DNA of 64,000 bases from Mucilaginibacter auburnensis (GCF_002797815.1 NZ_PGFJ01000001.1:372001-436000), one strand, 5' to 3'; numbered from the stretch's first letter, positions 44,001 to 52,823 are shown. Numbers and translations: made by a program. The notes: generated from the letters alone by a model not told the origin.

Positions 44001-46390
44001 CTTTGTGCCAGATTGATCTCGCCTGTGCTTGAATTAAGAGACAGGCCCGACGGGCTGGCAGAGAAAACTCCGCCACTTGATGTTGGCTTATATTGCGGCT
44101 TTGGGTTAGTGCCGCTTTGGCAATATACGGTGTTAGCATAACTAAATTCGGCATTTGCAGATGGCGTTATAACTATTTCAGCGTAGGTTATAACATCGCA
44201 ACTTCCGTTATTGGTTTTGTAAGATACGTTAAATCTGCCCAGGCCAGATGCTGCTATATTTATTGTACCGGTGGTTGGGTTAATTACAAGGCCCGCGCTG
44301 CCCGTAAACGTTCCACCAGCAACATAAATTGTTGGTGTTTGGTTCCCGGCAGACAAGCAATAGGTACCTGCGCTGTATTGAAACTGCAAGTTATTGTAAG
44401 GTAACACCTGAACTGTAACGGGTGTACGGTCGCTGATGCAGGTTCCGCTAACTACTTGTGCGTAATAGGTAGTTGTTACATCTGGTGTAACAGCGTAATT
44501 TGCGCCCTCGAACTCCATATTGCCGCCTGTAGGTACAGAAAACCATTGTATTTTGGTGCCTGCAGCAGAATGCGCTTTTAAAACAACCGTTGTTCCAACG
44601 CAAATAGCAGGGCCGGGATTATCTATTGTAGGCGGTGGTGTTGCAGCATTAACCGTAACGGTAATGGCAGTTCTTTCGCTTTCACATCCATCAACTTTAT
44701 TAGAAACGTAAAAAGTTGTGGTATTTGTTAATGCAGCAGTGGTATAAACCTTATCAGTAGAAATAGGTGTACTCCCTGTTTGAGCGGTATACCATCTGTA
44801 TTGTGTGCCGTTATCAGCCACAAGTGTTGCGGTTGTGTTATAGCAAATTGCGGCAACCGGCGTAACTGTAGGTTTAGGCGGCAAAGGAAGCAAACTAATG
44901 GTTATTGCAACAGGGTCGCTGGCACAGCCGCCTGATATGGCTCTAACATAGTAAGTTGTATTGCTGTTAAGAATTGGTGTTTGAAAAGTGGTACCTGTAA
45001 ACGGAGGCTGTGTATTTTGAGCGTCAACCCACTCATAGGTATAATTGGCGTTAGGCTGATTGATATTTAAAACAGCAATGCTTTCCGCGCAAATAAGCGT
45101 TGTGCCCGAAATGACCGGCTTAGGTACAACCGGTAATACGGTAACGGCTACAGATACCGCATCACTATAACAGGAAGCGTTAAAAGCCCTGACATAAAAG
45201 GTAGTGTTTTCTGATATATTAGGTGTTGTAAACACGTCTCCTGTTCCTAATATATTATTTAGCGCTGCTGACGAAAACCATTCATATGTGGTATTTGCCG
45301 AAGGATTTGATACCCGCAATGTGGCTGGAGAGTTTATGCAAACAGGCCCGTCGCTTGCCGCTTGCGGAGCAGATGGTACGCTGTTAACAACAACGGTAAC
45401 TAAAGTGCGCGGACTTAAACAATCATTTATACGCGCCTGAACCCAGTATTGCTTATTCGCATTTAATATGGGTGTAGTAAAGTCTGGACTTGTAATAAGC
45501 GGATCTCCACCTACTTCAACATCGTACCAGTCAAATAATACACCATTAGGCCCGGTGGCTTGTAACGTAGCCCTTGAATTAGCGCAGATTGGCTGTGCAG
45601 ATACCGTTGGTGCAGCAGGAGCCTGTGTAACATTAACGGTTACTGCAACCCGTGCGGTTGAACAGCCAGATGAGGTGATACCTTCCAGGTAATAGGTGGT
45701 TGTGGTATTTAAAATTGGTGTTGTAAACTTATTGCCGGAGGCTAATTTAATGCCACCGGTTTCAGAATCCCACCAGTCATAGTCAGCTGATCCTACAGCA
45801 GTTAGTGTTGTTGAGGTGTTTGCGCATATAACCGCTCCCGGCGAGAACGGGTTTGCGGCAAGCTGTACGGTTACCCCTGTTCTGGCACTTATACAACCAT
45901 TCACTTCGGCCTCAACATAATATATGGTTGATGCAGTTACCGGTGGCGTGTTAAATACCGTTCCACTACCTACCGGAACGCCCCCCTGTCTTTCTTTGTA
46001 CCAATTAAATGTTGCACCTGCAGGCGCCGTTGTCTCAAGGCGGGCCGTAGAATTGTAGCAAACTACCCCGCTGGTATTGCTGGCGGTGGGTGCAGCCGGT
46101 GTTGGGTTGGCGGCAATATTTATGCTTACTTCTTTTGTGTTATTAGCATTATCGGTTATTCGTACGGTATAAGTACGCGCGGTGGTAACAGCTATACTTT
46201 GTCCGCTCTCGCCTGTTGTTATCCAAAAATAAGTATAGCCGGGCGTACCGCCAGATCCATTTGCGGTTAAAGTAACAGCTGCGCCCGAACAGATGGCTGG
46301 ACTTGATGGGGTAATGCTTCCATCAAGGCTTTGTGCAAAGCAGTTAGCGGCTATTATTATTAAAGAAAACAGGAAAAAAATGCGCTTCAT
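41036..46390 (-). CDS. Giant T9SS-secreted protein with repeated Ig-like domains and type B C-terminal signal
   Basis: A 1784-residue secreted protein: signal peptide MKRIFFLFSLIIIAANCFAQ, then about nine copies of an 80-residue Ig-like unit (pattern VCINSPATLRVSNPSANTTY, then W-F, a TTP-type turn, and YYV-A-x-N-G-C) to about 950, PKD-like and surface-layer-like regions (about 950-1690), and a C-terminal domain starting at about 1700 with PPNTFTPNADGRNDQWLIEG, RIYSRQGQQLYYSIGYAKPWDG and GTYYYIIDVR-type strands: the gliding motility-associated C-terminal (type B) signal. The type IX system exports such proteins and often anchors them on the cell surface, where the Ig repeats could act as an adhesin. 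Confidence 0.92.
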   Translation of the reverse strand: MKRIFFLFSLIIIAANCFAQSLDGSITPSSPAICSGAAVTLTANGSGGTPGYTYFWITTGESGQSIAVTTARTYTVRITDNANNTKEVSINIAANPTPAAPTASNTSGVVCYNSTARLETTAPAGATFNWYKERQGGVPVGSGTVFNTPPVTASTIYYVEAEVNGCISARTGVTVQLAANPFSPGAVICANTSTTLTAVGSADYDWWDSETGGIKLASGNKFTTPILNTTTTYYLEGITSSGCSTARVAVTVNVTQAPAAPTVSAQPICANSRATLQATGPNGVLFDWYDVEVGGDPLITSPDFTTPILNANKQYWVQARINDCLSPRTLVTVVVNSVPSAPQAASDGPVCINSPATLRVSNPSANTTYEWFSSAALNNILGTGDVFTTPNISENTTFYVRAFNASCYSDAVSVAVTVLPVVPKPVISGTTLICAESIAVLNINQPNANYTYEWVDAQNTQPPFTGTTFQTPILNSNTTYYVRAISGGCASDPVAITISLLPLPPKPTVTPVAAICYNTTATLVADNGTQYRWYTAQTGSTPISTDKVYTTAALTNTTTFYVSNKVDGCESERTAITVTVNAATPPPTIDNPGPAICVGTTVVLKAHSAAGTKIQWFSVPTGGNMEFEGANYAVTPDVTTTYYAQVVSGTCISDRTPVTVQVLPYNNLQFQYSAGTYCLSAGNQTPTIYVAGGTFTGSAGLVINPTTGTINIAASGLGRFNVSYKTNNGSCDVITYAEIVITPSANAEFSYANTVYCQSGTNPKPQYKPTSSGGVFSASPSGLSLNSSTGEINLAQSQPGTYTVTNFVNLVSCGSQDTKTFTVEVRASVVAYAGADRYARKGQAVTLSGTLSRSTNVLWSTTNGQGVITNATSLTNASYMPSPTDGAVTFILTAFDTGACGNQSVRVTITFINTPASPTTTTDTVCVGNPATLTAFAQNANSYRWYDAATGGTLLHTGANYRTSPLTNLGISKFWVEALTNGISGPRSEVDVLVESIPTAPQVSGVTNICEGVPAELTAASPNAIKYTWFNADMFPVAVGNKLTIPVFTNTSYFVQAEARDCVSPLTEVKLFVVPTPRITSKKTDEICSGSNVNYTIQADLSGTTFTWSRAASAAINNNQPSSGSGSVISEILTSSSPSTQTVIYVITPVSTNGCNGTPFNYTVTVYPAAELTSPKQASVCNENPLNYLATFNPAVTDFSWSRDVVTGIDARAVANQTSRNIREALTNTTNAPIVVPYHFEFTTANGCKSTFDLPVTVNPVVTVTSKNFDPACSNEAFSYQITSNVTGATFNWFRNAVGNNPQRFVSGVTSINETLVNNSDQPLDVYYLITPVYNGCESKPFEYHVIFNAQPLQPQINASPQVCEGNTLTLQTIPVAGATYTWTLPDGTTATTQTPVYNITNVTLANSGTYALVVTVNGCSSISRSTNVTVINKPLANAGPNQTVCPTATVVQLDGDVRRNVTQQPIAGVWSGGTGSFSSTNDPKAKYFPSQQDRNSGSVTLTLTSASAGDCTEAVSQVVITFALIPAADAGPDQNVCDDETNVALSGSILPGKGTAAWTTTGTGTFDNANQAATIYHPSLADVSAGLVILKLKATGAGACDQPEDEIKISFVLPPTAKADSRTVRYVSKGGTITLNPVVSDENVTYKWSPMLGLSDATIKNPVVTGGETDITYTLVITSALGCKSDPTSILVKVAPEIKPPNTFTPNADGRNDQWLIEGIEAYKQADVRIYSRQGQQLYYSIGYAKPWDGTSNGKPVPFGTYYYIIDVREFGIKLTGYVSVIR

Positions 46391-46463
46391 AGCAACTAAC
46401 TAACATTTAACTCATCTTTAACAGATGCAAGTCCGCAATAAGGATGTTTGTTAAAAATTACAG

Positions 46464-46495
46464 CTAAAATAAGTTATGCGCAGCCGTAAACCAAA
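46464..46495 (-). promoter_or_regulatory. Promoter of the giant T9SS protein gene
   Basis: On the minus strand TTTG (46495-46492), 20 bases, then TATTTTAG (46471-46464), close to TAnnTTTG. Transcription would begin near 46457, leaving a leader of about 65 bases before the ATG at 46390. Confidence 0.5.
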
Positions 46496-46557
46496 CACTA
46501 TATCAGTAACATATCAACTATTATATAAATACTAATATTCAACTGCGTTTATACGGT

Positions 46558-46593
46558 GTTTAAGCTTTTTTGTTAACAAAAAACAGCTTAAAC
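46558..46593. other. Long palindromic hairpin between the T9SS gene and tRNA-Ala
   Basis: GTTTAAGC, then the perfect 18-base palindrome TTTTTTGTTAACAAAAAA, then CA and GCTTAAAC: a 26-bp stem with a single 2-base bulge. It lies between the promoter of the minus-strand T9SS gene and that of the plus-strand tRNA. It could insulate the two transcripts or bind a protein. Confidence 0.6.
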
Positions 46594-46611
46594 GGTAAGT
46601 TAATACACACT

Positions 46612-46642
46612 GTTGTTATTGTTTATCTTTTTGCTACATTTG
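46612..46642 (+). promoter_or_regulatory. Promoter of tRNA-Ala
   Basis: TTG (46612-46614), 20 bases, then TACATTTG (46635-46642), an exact TAnnTTTG match, 13 bases upstream of the tRNA 5' end. Confidence 0.65.
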
Positions 46643-46655
46643 CCATCCTAACAAC

Positions 46656-46729
<74 letters not shown>

Positions 46730-46738
46730 CTTAATTAC

Positions 46739-46771
46739 AAAAAGGCTTTACATCAATTGTAAAGCCTTTTT
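46739..46771 (+). terminator. Terminator of tRNA-Ala
   Basis: A 13-bp stem, AAAAAGGCTTTAC / GTAAAGCCTTTTT, with a 7-base loop, starting 9 bases after the tRNA. Confidence 0.9.
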
Positions 46772-46894
46772 TAATGAATGGGATAACCGCGCCCATCATG
46801 CTTCCATTTAATGATTGCGTTAAGCATTTAAGATTGACTCAGCTAAGTTTTTTCCCTTTCTTTGTATAAAGACTCAATAATTCTCTCGTTTTTT

Positions 46895-47992
46895 ATGGTC
46901 GCTAAACTTACGTTATTCGTCTTCTCAATATTTTTTTGCCTTAGCGTTTCTGCATATACACCTCCGGAAAAACTAAATGTTTCCATTGATTTTGAAAGTG
47001 CGCGGTTGATTTCGGTATTATTAGCAAAAAAAAGTGTTACAGCAGCTGAGCTTGATAAAGCCGCAAACGTTTATGGTAGCAAGCAATTGATAGAAAAGGT
47101 AAAAGGCTATAGTGGTGCTGATGTCAGCGTTTTCAAGTCTACCCTTCGCGAAGTGATTGAGACAGGAACCGTTAAAGGCAATGATCCTTACAACTGGAAA
47201 GAGGTTAAAAACAACCTAAAGGCAATAAACCTGTTGCTCAACAAACTGTCGGCATCGCCGGATGCCTTTATTAATGATATTAAGCTTAAGATCGAAGCTT
47301 ACACCTCTGATCAGGTCAATGCAAATATAAAAGCGTGTTTCTTAATAGGTGGAGGATCGTTGGGCTTTACCCAAGGCGATGGAATGACCTTTAACGTGGC
47401 TCTACAAAAAATTGGAGACGATTATGATGGGCTGAAGTTGTTAGTAGCGCACGAGCTTTATCATAGTATACAGGCTGCCGGGCAAGCCTCAAGAAATGTA
47501 AGTAAAACGGCCATGGCTTATCATGTAAAAGCTACTTACGCTATGCTCTATAACTTGTGGTCTGAAGGCACAGCCAGCCTCGTAGGTGATTTCACAGGCA
47601 TGAAATCCGTTGCGCCATTTTCAAAAACCCAGATTGCCGAGTATGATAAAAATGCGGGGCGTAAAAGGGAAAACTTTGCTTTGTTTGAAGCGCTCGCTTA
47701 TAAATGCTATACCGATTCTGCTTCCCGATTGTATGGTGCGTTGTACAACATCGGCTTTAGCACTGCGTTTGATGAAACATCTTATTACGTAGGTTATGAA
47801 ATGAGCAAAAAGATAAGCCAATACATGGGTAAGAAGGCTATTGCCGACGAGCTAACCCAAGACCTGCTTTCCTTCATCGAAACTTATATCAAACTTTATA
47901 AAGAGCATCCGGAGGATAAAGCCTTTATCAGGTTTGATGCATCTACAGAAAATATTGTTCAGCAATTAGCTAAATGGCGAAATAACATTTAA
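46895..47992 (+). CDS. Exported putative zinc-dependent peptidase (DUF5700-like)
   Basis: A 365-residue exported protein. The ATG at 46895 gives a good signal peptide (VAKLTLFVFSIFFCLSVSA); the longer frame would need a TTG at 46862. At about residue 190 the zinc site HExxH appears as LLVAHELYHSIQ, and a Glu-containing helix (LWSEGTASLVGD) about 40 residues later fits the third ligand of gluzincins. The helical C-terminal part ends RFDASTENIVQQLAKW. This matches DUF5700-type proteins of Bacteroidetes; no substrate is known. Confidence 0.78.
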   Translation: MVAKLTLFVFSIFFCLSVSAYTPPEKLNVSIDFESARLISVLLAKKSVTAAELDKAANVYGSKQLIEKVKGYSGADVSVFKSTLREVIETGTVKGNDPYNWKEVKNNLKAINLLLNKLSASPDAFINDIKLKIEAYTSDQVNANIKACFLIGGGSLGFTQGDGMTFNVALQKIGDDYDGLKLLVAHELYHSIQAAGQASRNVSKTAMAYHVKATYAMLYNLWSEGTASLVGDFTGMKSVAPFSKTQIAEYDKNAGRKRENFALFEALAYKCYTDSASRLYGALYNIGFSTAFDETSYYVGYEMSKKISQYMGKKAIADELTQDLLSFIETYIKLYKEHPEDKAFIRFDASTENIVQQLAKWRNNI

Positions 47993-48053
47993 TTGCCGTT
48001 CTCTGTCCATAAAATGCTTTATGATTCGCAATAAAATTAAGGAGATCTCTAAC

Positions 48054-48443
48054 TTAAAACTCATCAGCTGTTGAGCGGCTCTCTGCAAATGGTGAGCTAT
48101 AAAAACGCAAAACTTTATTAGCGCTATCAATAGCAAAGGTCCATTCGGAGGTTTGATCTTTTTTCTCGGTAACGCTGTCTTCACAACTAAAGGTAAAACT
48201 TACATTAAGCAGAATTCTAAAGCTGCCCTTTTGCATAACAGGGTCAAAAACCACCCGGTCAAAACTAAATTTTTTTATATCGGGAGAGCCCCACTGTCTG
48301 AATTCCCGTTGTAACTCATAAACCAGCAACTGGTAATTAACTGTTGCCGGTTGAAATAAAGTGGAAAGGAATTGTGCAGCTGCACCTGGTTGTAAAATTG
48401 CTTCCAGTTGTTGTTCTTCAATTTTTATAGCGAAGTTTTCCAT
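48054..48443 (-). CDS. Conserved protein of unknown function
   Basis: A 129-residue protein starting at ATG 48443 (MENFAIKIEEQQLEAIL); the longer start at 48461 adds residues of poor quality. No signal peptide; alternating helix and strand (FLSTLFQPATVNYQLLVYEL, FRILLNVSFTFSCEDS) and a single Cys. No motif was recognised. It is alone between the DUF5700 gene and a convergently placed small membrane protein gene. Confidence 0.6.
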   Translation of the reverse strand: MENFAIKIEEQQLEAILQPGAAAQFLSTLFQPATVNYQLLVYELQREFRQWGSPDIKKFSFDRVVFDPVMQKGSFRILLNVSFTFSCEDSVTEKKDQTSEWTFAIDSANKVLRFYSSPFAESRSTADEF

Positions 48444-48522
48444 CGGTTCAAAAATCAGCAATTAAAAAGTATTTATAGCAATGGCCTTGTTTTATTACCT
48501 TAGCTGTCCTGTCAATAACTAA

Positions 48523-48918
48523 ATGAAACCATTGCATCCCTATTTACGAATAGCATCCAATTTATACCGTGCATCTGCGCTGTTAACCGTGTTGGCTTAT
48601 TTTTTAGCAGATGTAACCGCTATGGTACCTGAGATGTTAATGATTGCATTTATGCTGATAGCTGCTTATTTAATAAGAGCAGGCATAAAATGGTTAAAGT
48701 GGTTGCTCTTAGCCTGGGAGCTTTACAATTTACCAGCGTTCATAACACTGCTTAAAACGCCGTGGAAAGATAACCCGAGTATATTCGCGTTACTGATATT
48801 TATTGAAGTGTTGCAAATAGCAGCGTTGGTGTTTTTGTTTTTATCACGTAAAGATGATGACGACACTGATTGGGAAGATGAAGGAGAAGACGAACCTGCT
48901 AAACCACGTGCTGAGTAA
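48523..48918 (+). CDS. Small membrane protein with acidic tail
   Basis: A 131-residue protein with four predicted membrane segments (about 17-33, 35-50, 59-79 and 88-107: ALLTVLAYFLADVT, MLMIAFMLIAAYLI, WLLLAWELYNLPAFITLL, FALLIFIEVLQIAALVFLFLS) and a tail rich in Asp/Glu (KDDDDTDWEDEGEDEPAK). Family unknown. The gene ends 2 bases before the Crp-type regulator, so co-transcription is likely. Confidence 0.7.
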   Translation: MKPLHPYLRIASNLYRASALLTVLAYFLADVTAMVPEMLMIAFMLIAAYLIRAGIKWLKWLLLAWELYNLPAFITLLKTPWKDNPSIFALLIFIEVLQIAALVFLFLSRKDDDDTDWEDEGEDEPAKPRAE

Positions 48919-48920
48919 CG

Positions 48921-49490
48921 ATGGATGCATTAATTGCTCACATAAAGAAATTTATTGTTTTAAGTTCTGACGAGGAGCATGAAATACAAAAGCACTTCAA
49001 AATTATTACGCTTAAAAAGAAGGCATGGCTGTTAACCGAAGGGCAGATATGTAAAAGCAATTACTTTGTTGAAAAAGGCTGTTTGCGGATGTATTATATA
49101 ACTGAGAAAGGAACCGAGCAAATAACCCAGTTTGCTTTAGAGAACTGGTGGCTGGCCGACCATATGAGTTTGATGATGCAGAAACCCTCGCCTTTTTTTA
49201 TTCAGGCGGTTGAGGATACGCATGTAGCGACTCTTGACTTTGCCAAACAGGAAGAGTTATTGCAACAGGTGCCTAAAATGGAGAGGTACTTCCGGCTGAT
49301 GATGCAACGCGGATTTGCGGCTATGCAAATGCGGGTTAAATACCTGCATGATTTTTCTAAGGAAGAAGCTTATATGCAGTTCAGCGCCTCGTTTCCTGAT
49401 TTTGTACAACGGGTACCGCAATACATGCTGGCCTCTTATTTAGGGCTAACGCCGGAGTATTTGAGCGAGATCAGGAAGAAAAAACATTAG
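48921..49490 (+). CDS. Crp/Fnr-type transcriptional regulator
   Basis: A 189-residue regulator with an N-terminal cyclic-nucleotide-binding-type beta barrel (LTEGQICKSNYFVEKGCLRMYYITEKG, WWLADHMSLMMQKPSPFFIQAVEDTHV) and a C-terminal winged helix whose recognition helix is VPQYMLASYLGLTPEYLSEIRKKK. It lacks the phosphate-binding RxA motif of true cAMP receptors, as usual in this Bacteroidetes group. It likely controls the adjacent carboxymuconolactone decarboxylase-like gene, with which it is commonly paired. Confidence 0.88.
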   Translation: MDALIAHIKKFIVLSSDEEHEIQKHFKIITLKKKAWLLTEGQICKSNYFVEKGCLRMYYITEKGTEQITQFALENWWLADHMSLMMQKPSPFFIQAVEDTHVATLDFAKQEELLQQVPKMERYFRLMMQRGFAAMQMRVKYLHDFSKEEAYMQFSASFPDFVQRVPQYMLASYLGLTPEYLSEIRKKKH

Positions 49491-49571
49491 TCCGCGCCAT
49501 TTCTTAAACCAGTTTAATTTTTGCCCGGATGTGGCATGGTATGTTTGTCTCAACAAAAAAAACACATAACC

Positions 49572-50018
49572 ATGAGCAACAGAATCAACATCCAGCAATT
49601 ACAGCCCGAAGCCTACAAAGCAATGTTTCCGTTAGAAAACTATGTGAGAACATCAGGACTTTCTGCCACACACAGAGAACTAATTAAGATCAGGGCGTCA
49701 CAAATAAACGGTTGTGCCTTTTGTATAAACATGCATACTGCCGATGCACGCAAGAATGGCGAAACAGAACAACGCATATACCTGCTTAACGCCTGGCGTG
49801 AGGTAAACGGACTTTATACCGAAGAAGAACGCGCCCTGCTTGCCCTTACCGAGGAAGTTACATTAATACACCAGCATGGGGTTAGTAACGAAACATATGA
49901 AAAAGCCATATCAGCATTTGGTGAAGAAGGCGTAGCAAAAATTATAGTTGCCATAATGGCCATAAACGCGTGGAACAGAATGGCCATAGCTACACAAATG
50001 CAGCCGGAAGGAGTGTAA
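49572..50018 (+). CDS. Carboxymuconolactone decarboxylase/AhpD-like protein
   Basis: A 148-residue AhpD-like alkylhydroperoxidase fold. ATG 49572 is preferred to a frame opening at 49521. Signature: RELIKIRASQINGCAFCINMHTADARKNGETEQRIYLLNAWRE with the CxxC redox pair and the following HxxxxR-like His, and EERALLALTEEVTLI. Members reduce peroxides or act on lactones; partner unknown. Preceded by a Crp-type regulator gene and closed by a terminator. Confidence 0.93.
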   Translation: MSNRINIQQLQPEAYKAMFPLENYVRTSGLSATHRELIKIRASQINGCAFCINMHTADARKNGETEQRIYLLNAWREVNGLYTEEERALLALTEEVTLIHQHGVSNETYEKAISAFGEEGVAKIIVAIMAINAWNRMAIATQMQPEGV

Positions 50019-50020
50019 AC

Positions 50021-50063
50021 AATAAGCCTGAAGCAGCCAAAAGCACGCTGCTTCGGGCTTATT
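50021..50063 (+). terminator. Terminator of the AhpD-like gene
   Basis: A 17-bp stem, AATAAGCCTGAAGCAGC / GCTGCTTCGGGCTTATT, one mismatch (a G-U pair), 9-base loop, followed by T-rich sequence; it begins 2 bases after the stop codon. Confidence 0.85.
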
Positions 50064-50158
50064 TACTTTGTGCGATTAGCTGTTAAATAAAAACACTTCT
50101 GTTTTTTAGATATGCATGCTGTTGTTATCTTTAACCCGGATAACCTTAAACTTATCGC

Positions 50159-51184
50159 ATGAAAAAAATCTTTATCCTCATCACAGTTTTCTCTCTGTAT
50201 GTGTTAACCTCTATGGCGCAGGTTGACAGTGTAGCCCGTCAAATTAAAGCTATCGAATCTCAGTTTACCTATCAGCATGGCGCTATTAAAATAGGTAATG
50301 GCATTGCGGTTATTAACGTGCCTCCGGGTTTTAAATACCTGGATTCAATTCAAGCGGAAAAAGTGCTAACAGATGTTTGGGGTAATCCAAAAGGTACCAG
50401 CAAATCTTTAGGGTTTCTTCTACCCGAAAATCAAGGCATTTTAAGCGAAGGAAGCTACGTATTTAACATTGAGTACGATGCGATTGGTTATGTTAAGGAT
50501 AATGACGCGGATGATATAGACTATGATGAGCTGATGGAGAATATGAAGAAAGAGGCCAAAGAAGAAAGTCCGGAACGCGAAAAACAGGGCTATTCATCTA
50601 TTGAAATGGTGGGCTGGGCCTCCAAACCATATTATGATAAGGACCGCCACATTTTACATTGGGCTAAAGAAATAAAATTTGGCAATGACAGTATCAACAC
50701 TCTTAATTACAACGTGCGGGTGCTTGGGCGCAAAGGTGTACTGATATTGAATGCCATAGCAACCATGCAGGAGCTGCCACCGGTAAAGGCCAGCATTCCG
50801 CCGGTTTTGAACAGTGTTGCATTCTCTGACGGAAATAAATACAACGAGTTTGATTCAAGCATTGACAATGTTGCCGCATGGACACTTGGCGGATTGGTTG
50901 CAGGTAAGATATTGGCTAAGGTTGGCTTTTTCGCCCTGCTGTTAAAGTTTTGGAAATTGATTGCAATTGGCGCTGTTGCTGCATTTTCGGCCATTAAGAA
51001 GTTTTTTGGATTTAAAAAAGCCGAGCCTGCTCCTGCAGAAGAGGAAACTCGACCAATAGCCGAATTGCCCCATGCATCGGCAGAAGAAAAAGCAGAGGCT
51101 GATCCGTTAACAGATCTACCTGAAACGCCATCCTACGAGAAAAAAGACAAAGAAGAAGACGATAAAAATAAGCCTGTGTCATAA
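50159..51184 (+). CDS. DUF2167 membrane protein
   Basis: A 341-residue exported membrane protein (signal peptide KKIFILITVFSLYVLTSMAQ). The body matches DUF2167: GIAVINVPPGFKYLDSIQAEKVLTDVWGNP, LGFLLPE, YVFNIEYDAIGYVKD, ADDIDYDELMENMKKE, SIEMVGWASKPYYDKDRHILHWAKEIKFG, LNYNVRVLGRKGVLILNAIA. A membrane segment (about 240-280) precedes a Lys-rich, acidic tail (EEETRPIAELPHASAEEKAEADPL). Function unknown. Stands alone between two terminated units. Confidence 0.85.
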   Translation: MKKIFILITVFSLYVLTSMAQVDSVARQIKAIESQFTYQHGAIKIGNGIAVINVPPGFKYLDSIQAEKVLTDVWGNPKGTSKSLGFLLPENQGILSEGSYVFNIEYDAIGYVKDNDADDIDYDELMENMKKEAKEESPEREKQGYSSIEMVGWASKPYYDKDRHILHWAKEIKFGNDSINTLNYNVRVLGRKGVLILNAIATMQELPPVKASIPPVLNSVAFSDGNKYNEFDSSIDNVAAWTLGGLVAGKILAKVGFFALLLKFWKLIAIGAVAAFSAIKKFFGFKKAEPAPAEEETRPIAELPHASAEEKAEADPLTDLPETPSYEKKDKEEDDKNKPVS

Positions 51185-51206
51185 TACAGGCTTATCTTCC
51201 TCTTTA

Positions 51207-52823
51207 CTACTCTTTAGCAGCTTCAAAATGCTGATGCAGCTTTTCTTCTTCCAGGTCAAGCAACTCAAACTGGTGCTTTACCAGTTCATCACTTATCTCC
51301 TCCTTTTTGTTGAGGGTATGCAATAGTTTGCGCTGCTCTTTTAGCAGGTGGGCCATTATTTTGAGGTAATCATCATAAAAAAACTTTTCACGATCGTGGT
51401 TATCATCCTTGTCCCAATCTTTTAACAACTGCATTTCGGCGTTGTAGCGCATAACCAAACTGCGCACCATGCCGTTATTTTTGCAAACATTATTATAGTG
51501 CTCATCTAATATATTAAGCGATAGATGCGCCAGCTTTTTACGTACCAATTGGCGTTGGCGCTCTAACGGTACAGATAGGTCTGGGTCGGGCATGTTTACT
51601 AATTGAACAACTTTTGGCAGCGTAAGCCCTTGTACAACCAAGGTTATCAGTATCACATTAAAGGTGATGAACAATATCATATCCCGGTTAGGGAAAGCTA
51701 CACCCGCTTTAAGTGTTAGCGGAATACTCAAAGCCGCGGCTAAAGATACTACTCCGCGCATGCCCGTCCATCCTAATAGGGTTGGTCCTCTCCATCCCGG
51801 ACTCGCATCGGCTACGGTTATAATTTTGCTCATTATCACCGTAATAACCGATGCTGCGTATGAGCAGATAAACCGGGCAACAATTAAAACACCTGTTATA
51901 ATGAGGCTGTAGTTAATAGCCAGTTTCAAACCATCGTCGCCAAGGTTTTTGATCACTACCGGGAACTCCAGCCCTATCAGCATAAAAACAATACCATTCA
52001 GCAGAAAAGAAACAGCCTGCCAAACGCTAACCGCCTGTAACCTGCTGTGATAGGATAAGAACTGAAACCGCCTTGCCGACAAAAACAAGCCGCCACTCAC
52101 TACCGCCAATACGCCCGAAAAATGGAAGCTCTCGGCAGCTATATACATAACGTAAGGACTGATGAAGGTAAGCACTACGTCGGTATTGGCTGATGTGGGT
52201 AGCCAGCGATGCATGGAATAAAACAGCAATGCAACGCCTATGCCTATGGCAACGCCCATTACAATTACCAGCACAAAGTTGGTTGCAGCATCTGTAAAAA
52301 CAAATGAGCCTGTTAATATAGCCGCTAAAGCAAAGCGGAACACCACCAAACTGGATGCATCATTCAATAAACTTTCGCCCTCAACAATAGTTACAAAGCG
52401 CTTGGGTACCTTAACAGTTTTTAAAATAGAACTTGCAGAAACCGCATCGGGAGGAGAAACAATACCACCCAGTAAAAAGCCGGTAGCCAAAGTGAAACCC
52501 GGTATAATGGCGTTTGATACATAAGCCACCACACACGAAGTAATAATAACCACCGGGAACGCGAAGCTGGATATAACACGTCGCCACTTCCAAAAATCCT
52601 TCCATGAGGTGTTCCATGCAGCCTCATAAAGCAAGGGTGGCAGAAAGATAACAAAGATAAGGTCGGGTTCAATTTCAATACCGCGAAGGAAAGGCACAAA
52701 GCCAAGCGGCAAACCAACAAGTACGAGTAGTATAGGATAGGCCACCTTTATTTTCTGGGCCAGCATTACCACAAATAAAATTATAACCAGTAAACACGAG
52801 TATTGGATAACGGCATGATGCAT
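51207..52823 (-). CDS. Na+/H+ antiporter, CPA1/NhaP family
   Basis: A 538-residue transporter with about 12 membrane segments and a cytoplasmic tail from about 410 (QLVRKKLAHLSLNIL…EEEKLHQHFEAAKE). Typical features: PLLYEAAWNTSWKDFW, GFLLGGIVSPPDAVSAS (with the Asp of the transport site), VEGESLLNDASSLVVFRFALAA, LLGWTGMRGVVSLAAALS. It exchanges external Na+ or K+ for H+ in pH and salt homeostasis. Transcribed from a start at 52823, convergent with the DUF2167 gene. Confidence 0.92.
   Translation of the reverse strand: MHHAVIQYSCLLVIILFVVMLAQKIKVAYPILLVLVGLPLGFVPFLRGIEIEPDLIFVIFLPPLLYEAAWNTSWKDFWKWRRVISSFAFPVVIITSCVVAYVSNAIIPGFTLATGFLLGGIVSPPDAVSASSILKTVKVPKRFVTIVEGESLLNDASSLVVFRFALAAILTGSFVFTDAATNFVLVIVMGVAIGIGVALLFYSMHRWLPTSANTDVVLTFISPYVMYIAAESFHFSGVLAVVSGGLFLSARRFQFLSYHSRLQAVSVWQAVSFLLNGIVFMLIGLEFPVVIKNLGDDGLKLAINYSLIITGVLIVARFICSYAASVITVIMSKIITVADASPGWRGPTLLGWTGMRGVVSLAAALSIPLTLKAGVAFPNRDMILFITFNVILITLVVQGLTLPKVVQLVNMPDPDLSVPLERQRQLVRKKLAHLSLNILDEHYNNVCKNNGMVRSLVMRYNAEMQLLKDWDKDDNHDREKFFYDDYLKIMAHLLKEQRKLLHTLNKKEEISDELVKHQFELLDLEEEKLHQHFEAAKE

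Noticed and set aside
41036..46390. CRISPR or tandem DNA repeat in the giant protein gene
   Set aside because: The repeats are divergent protein-level Ig units of about 240 bases, not short identical repeats with spacers.
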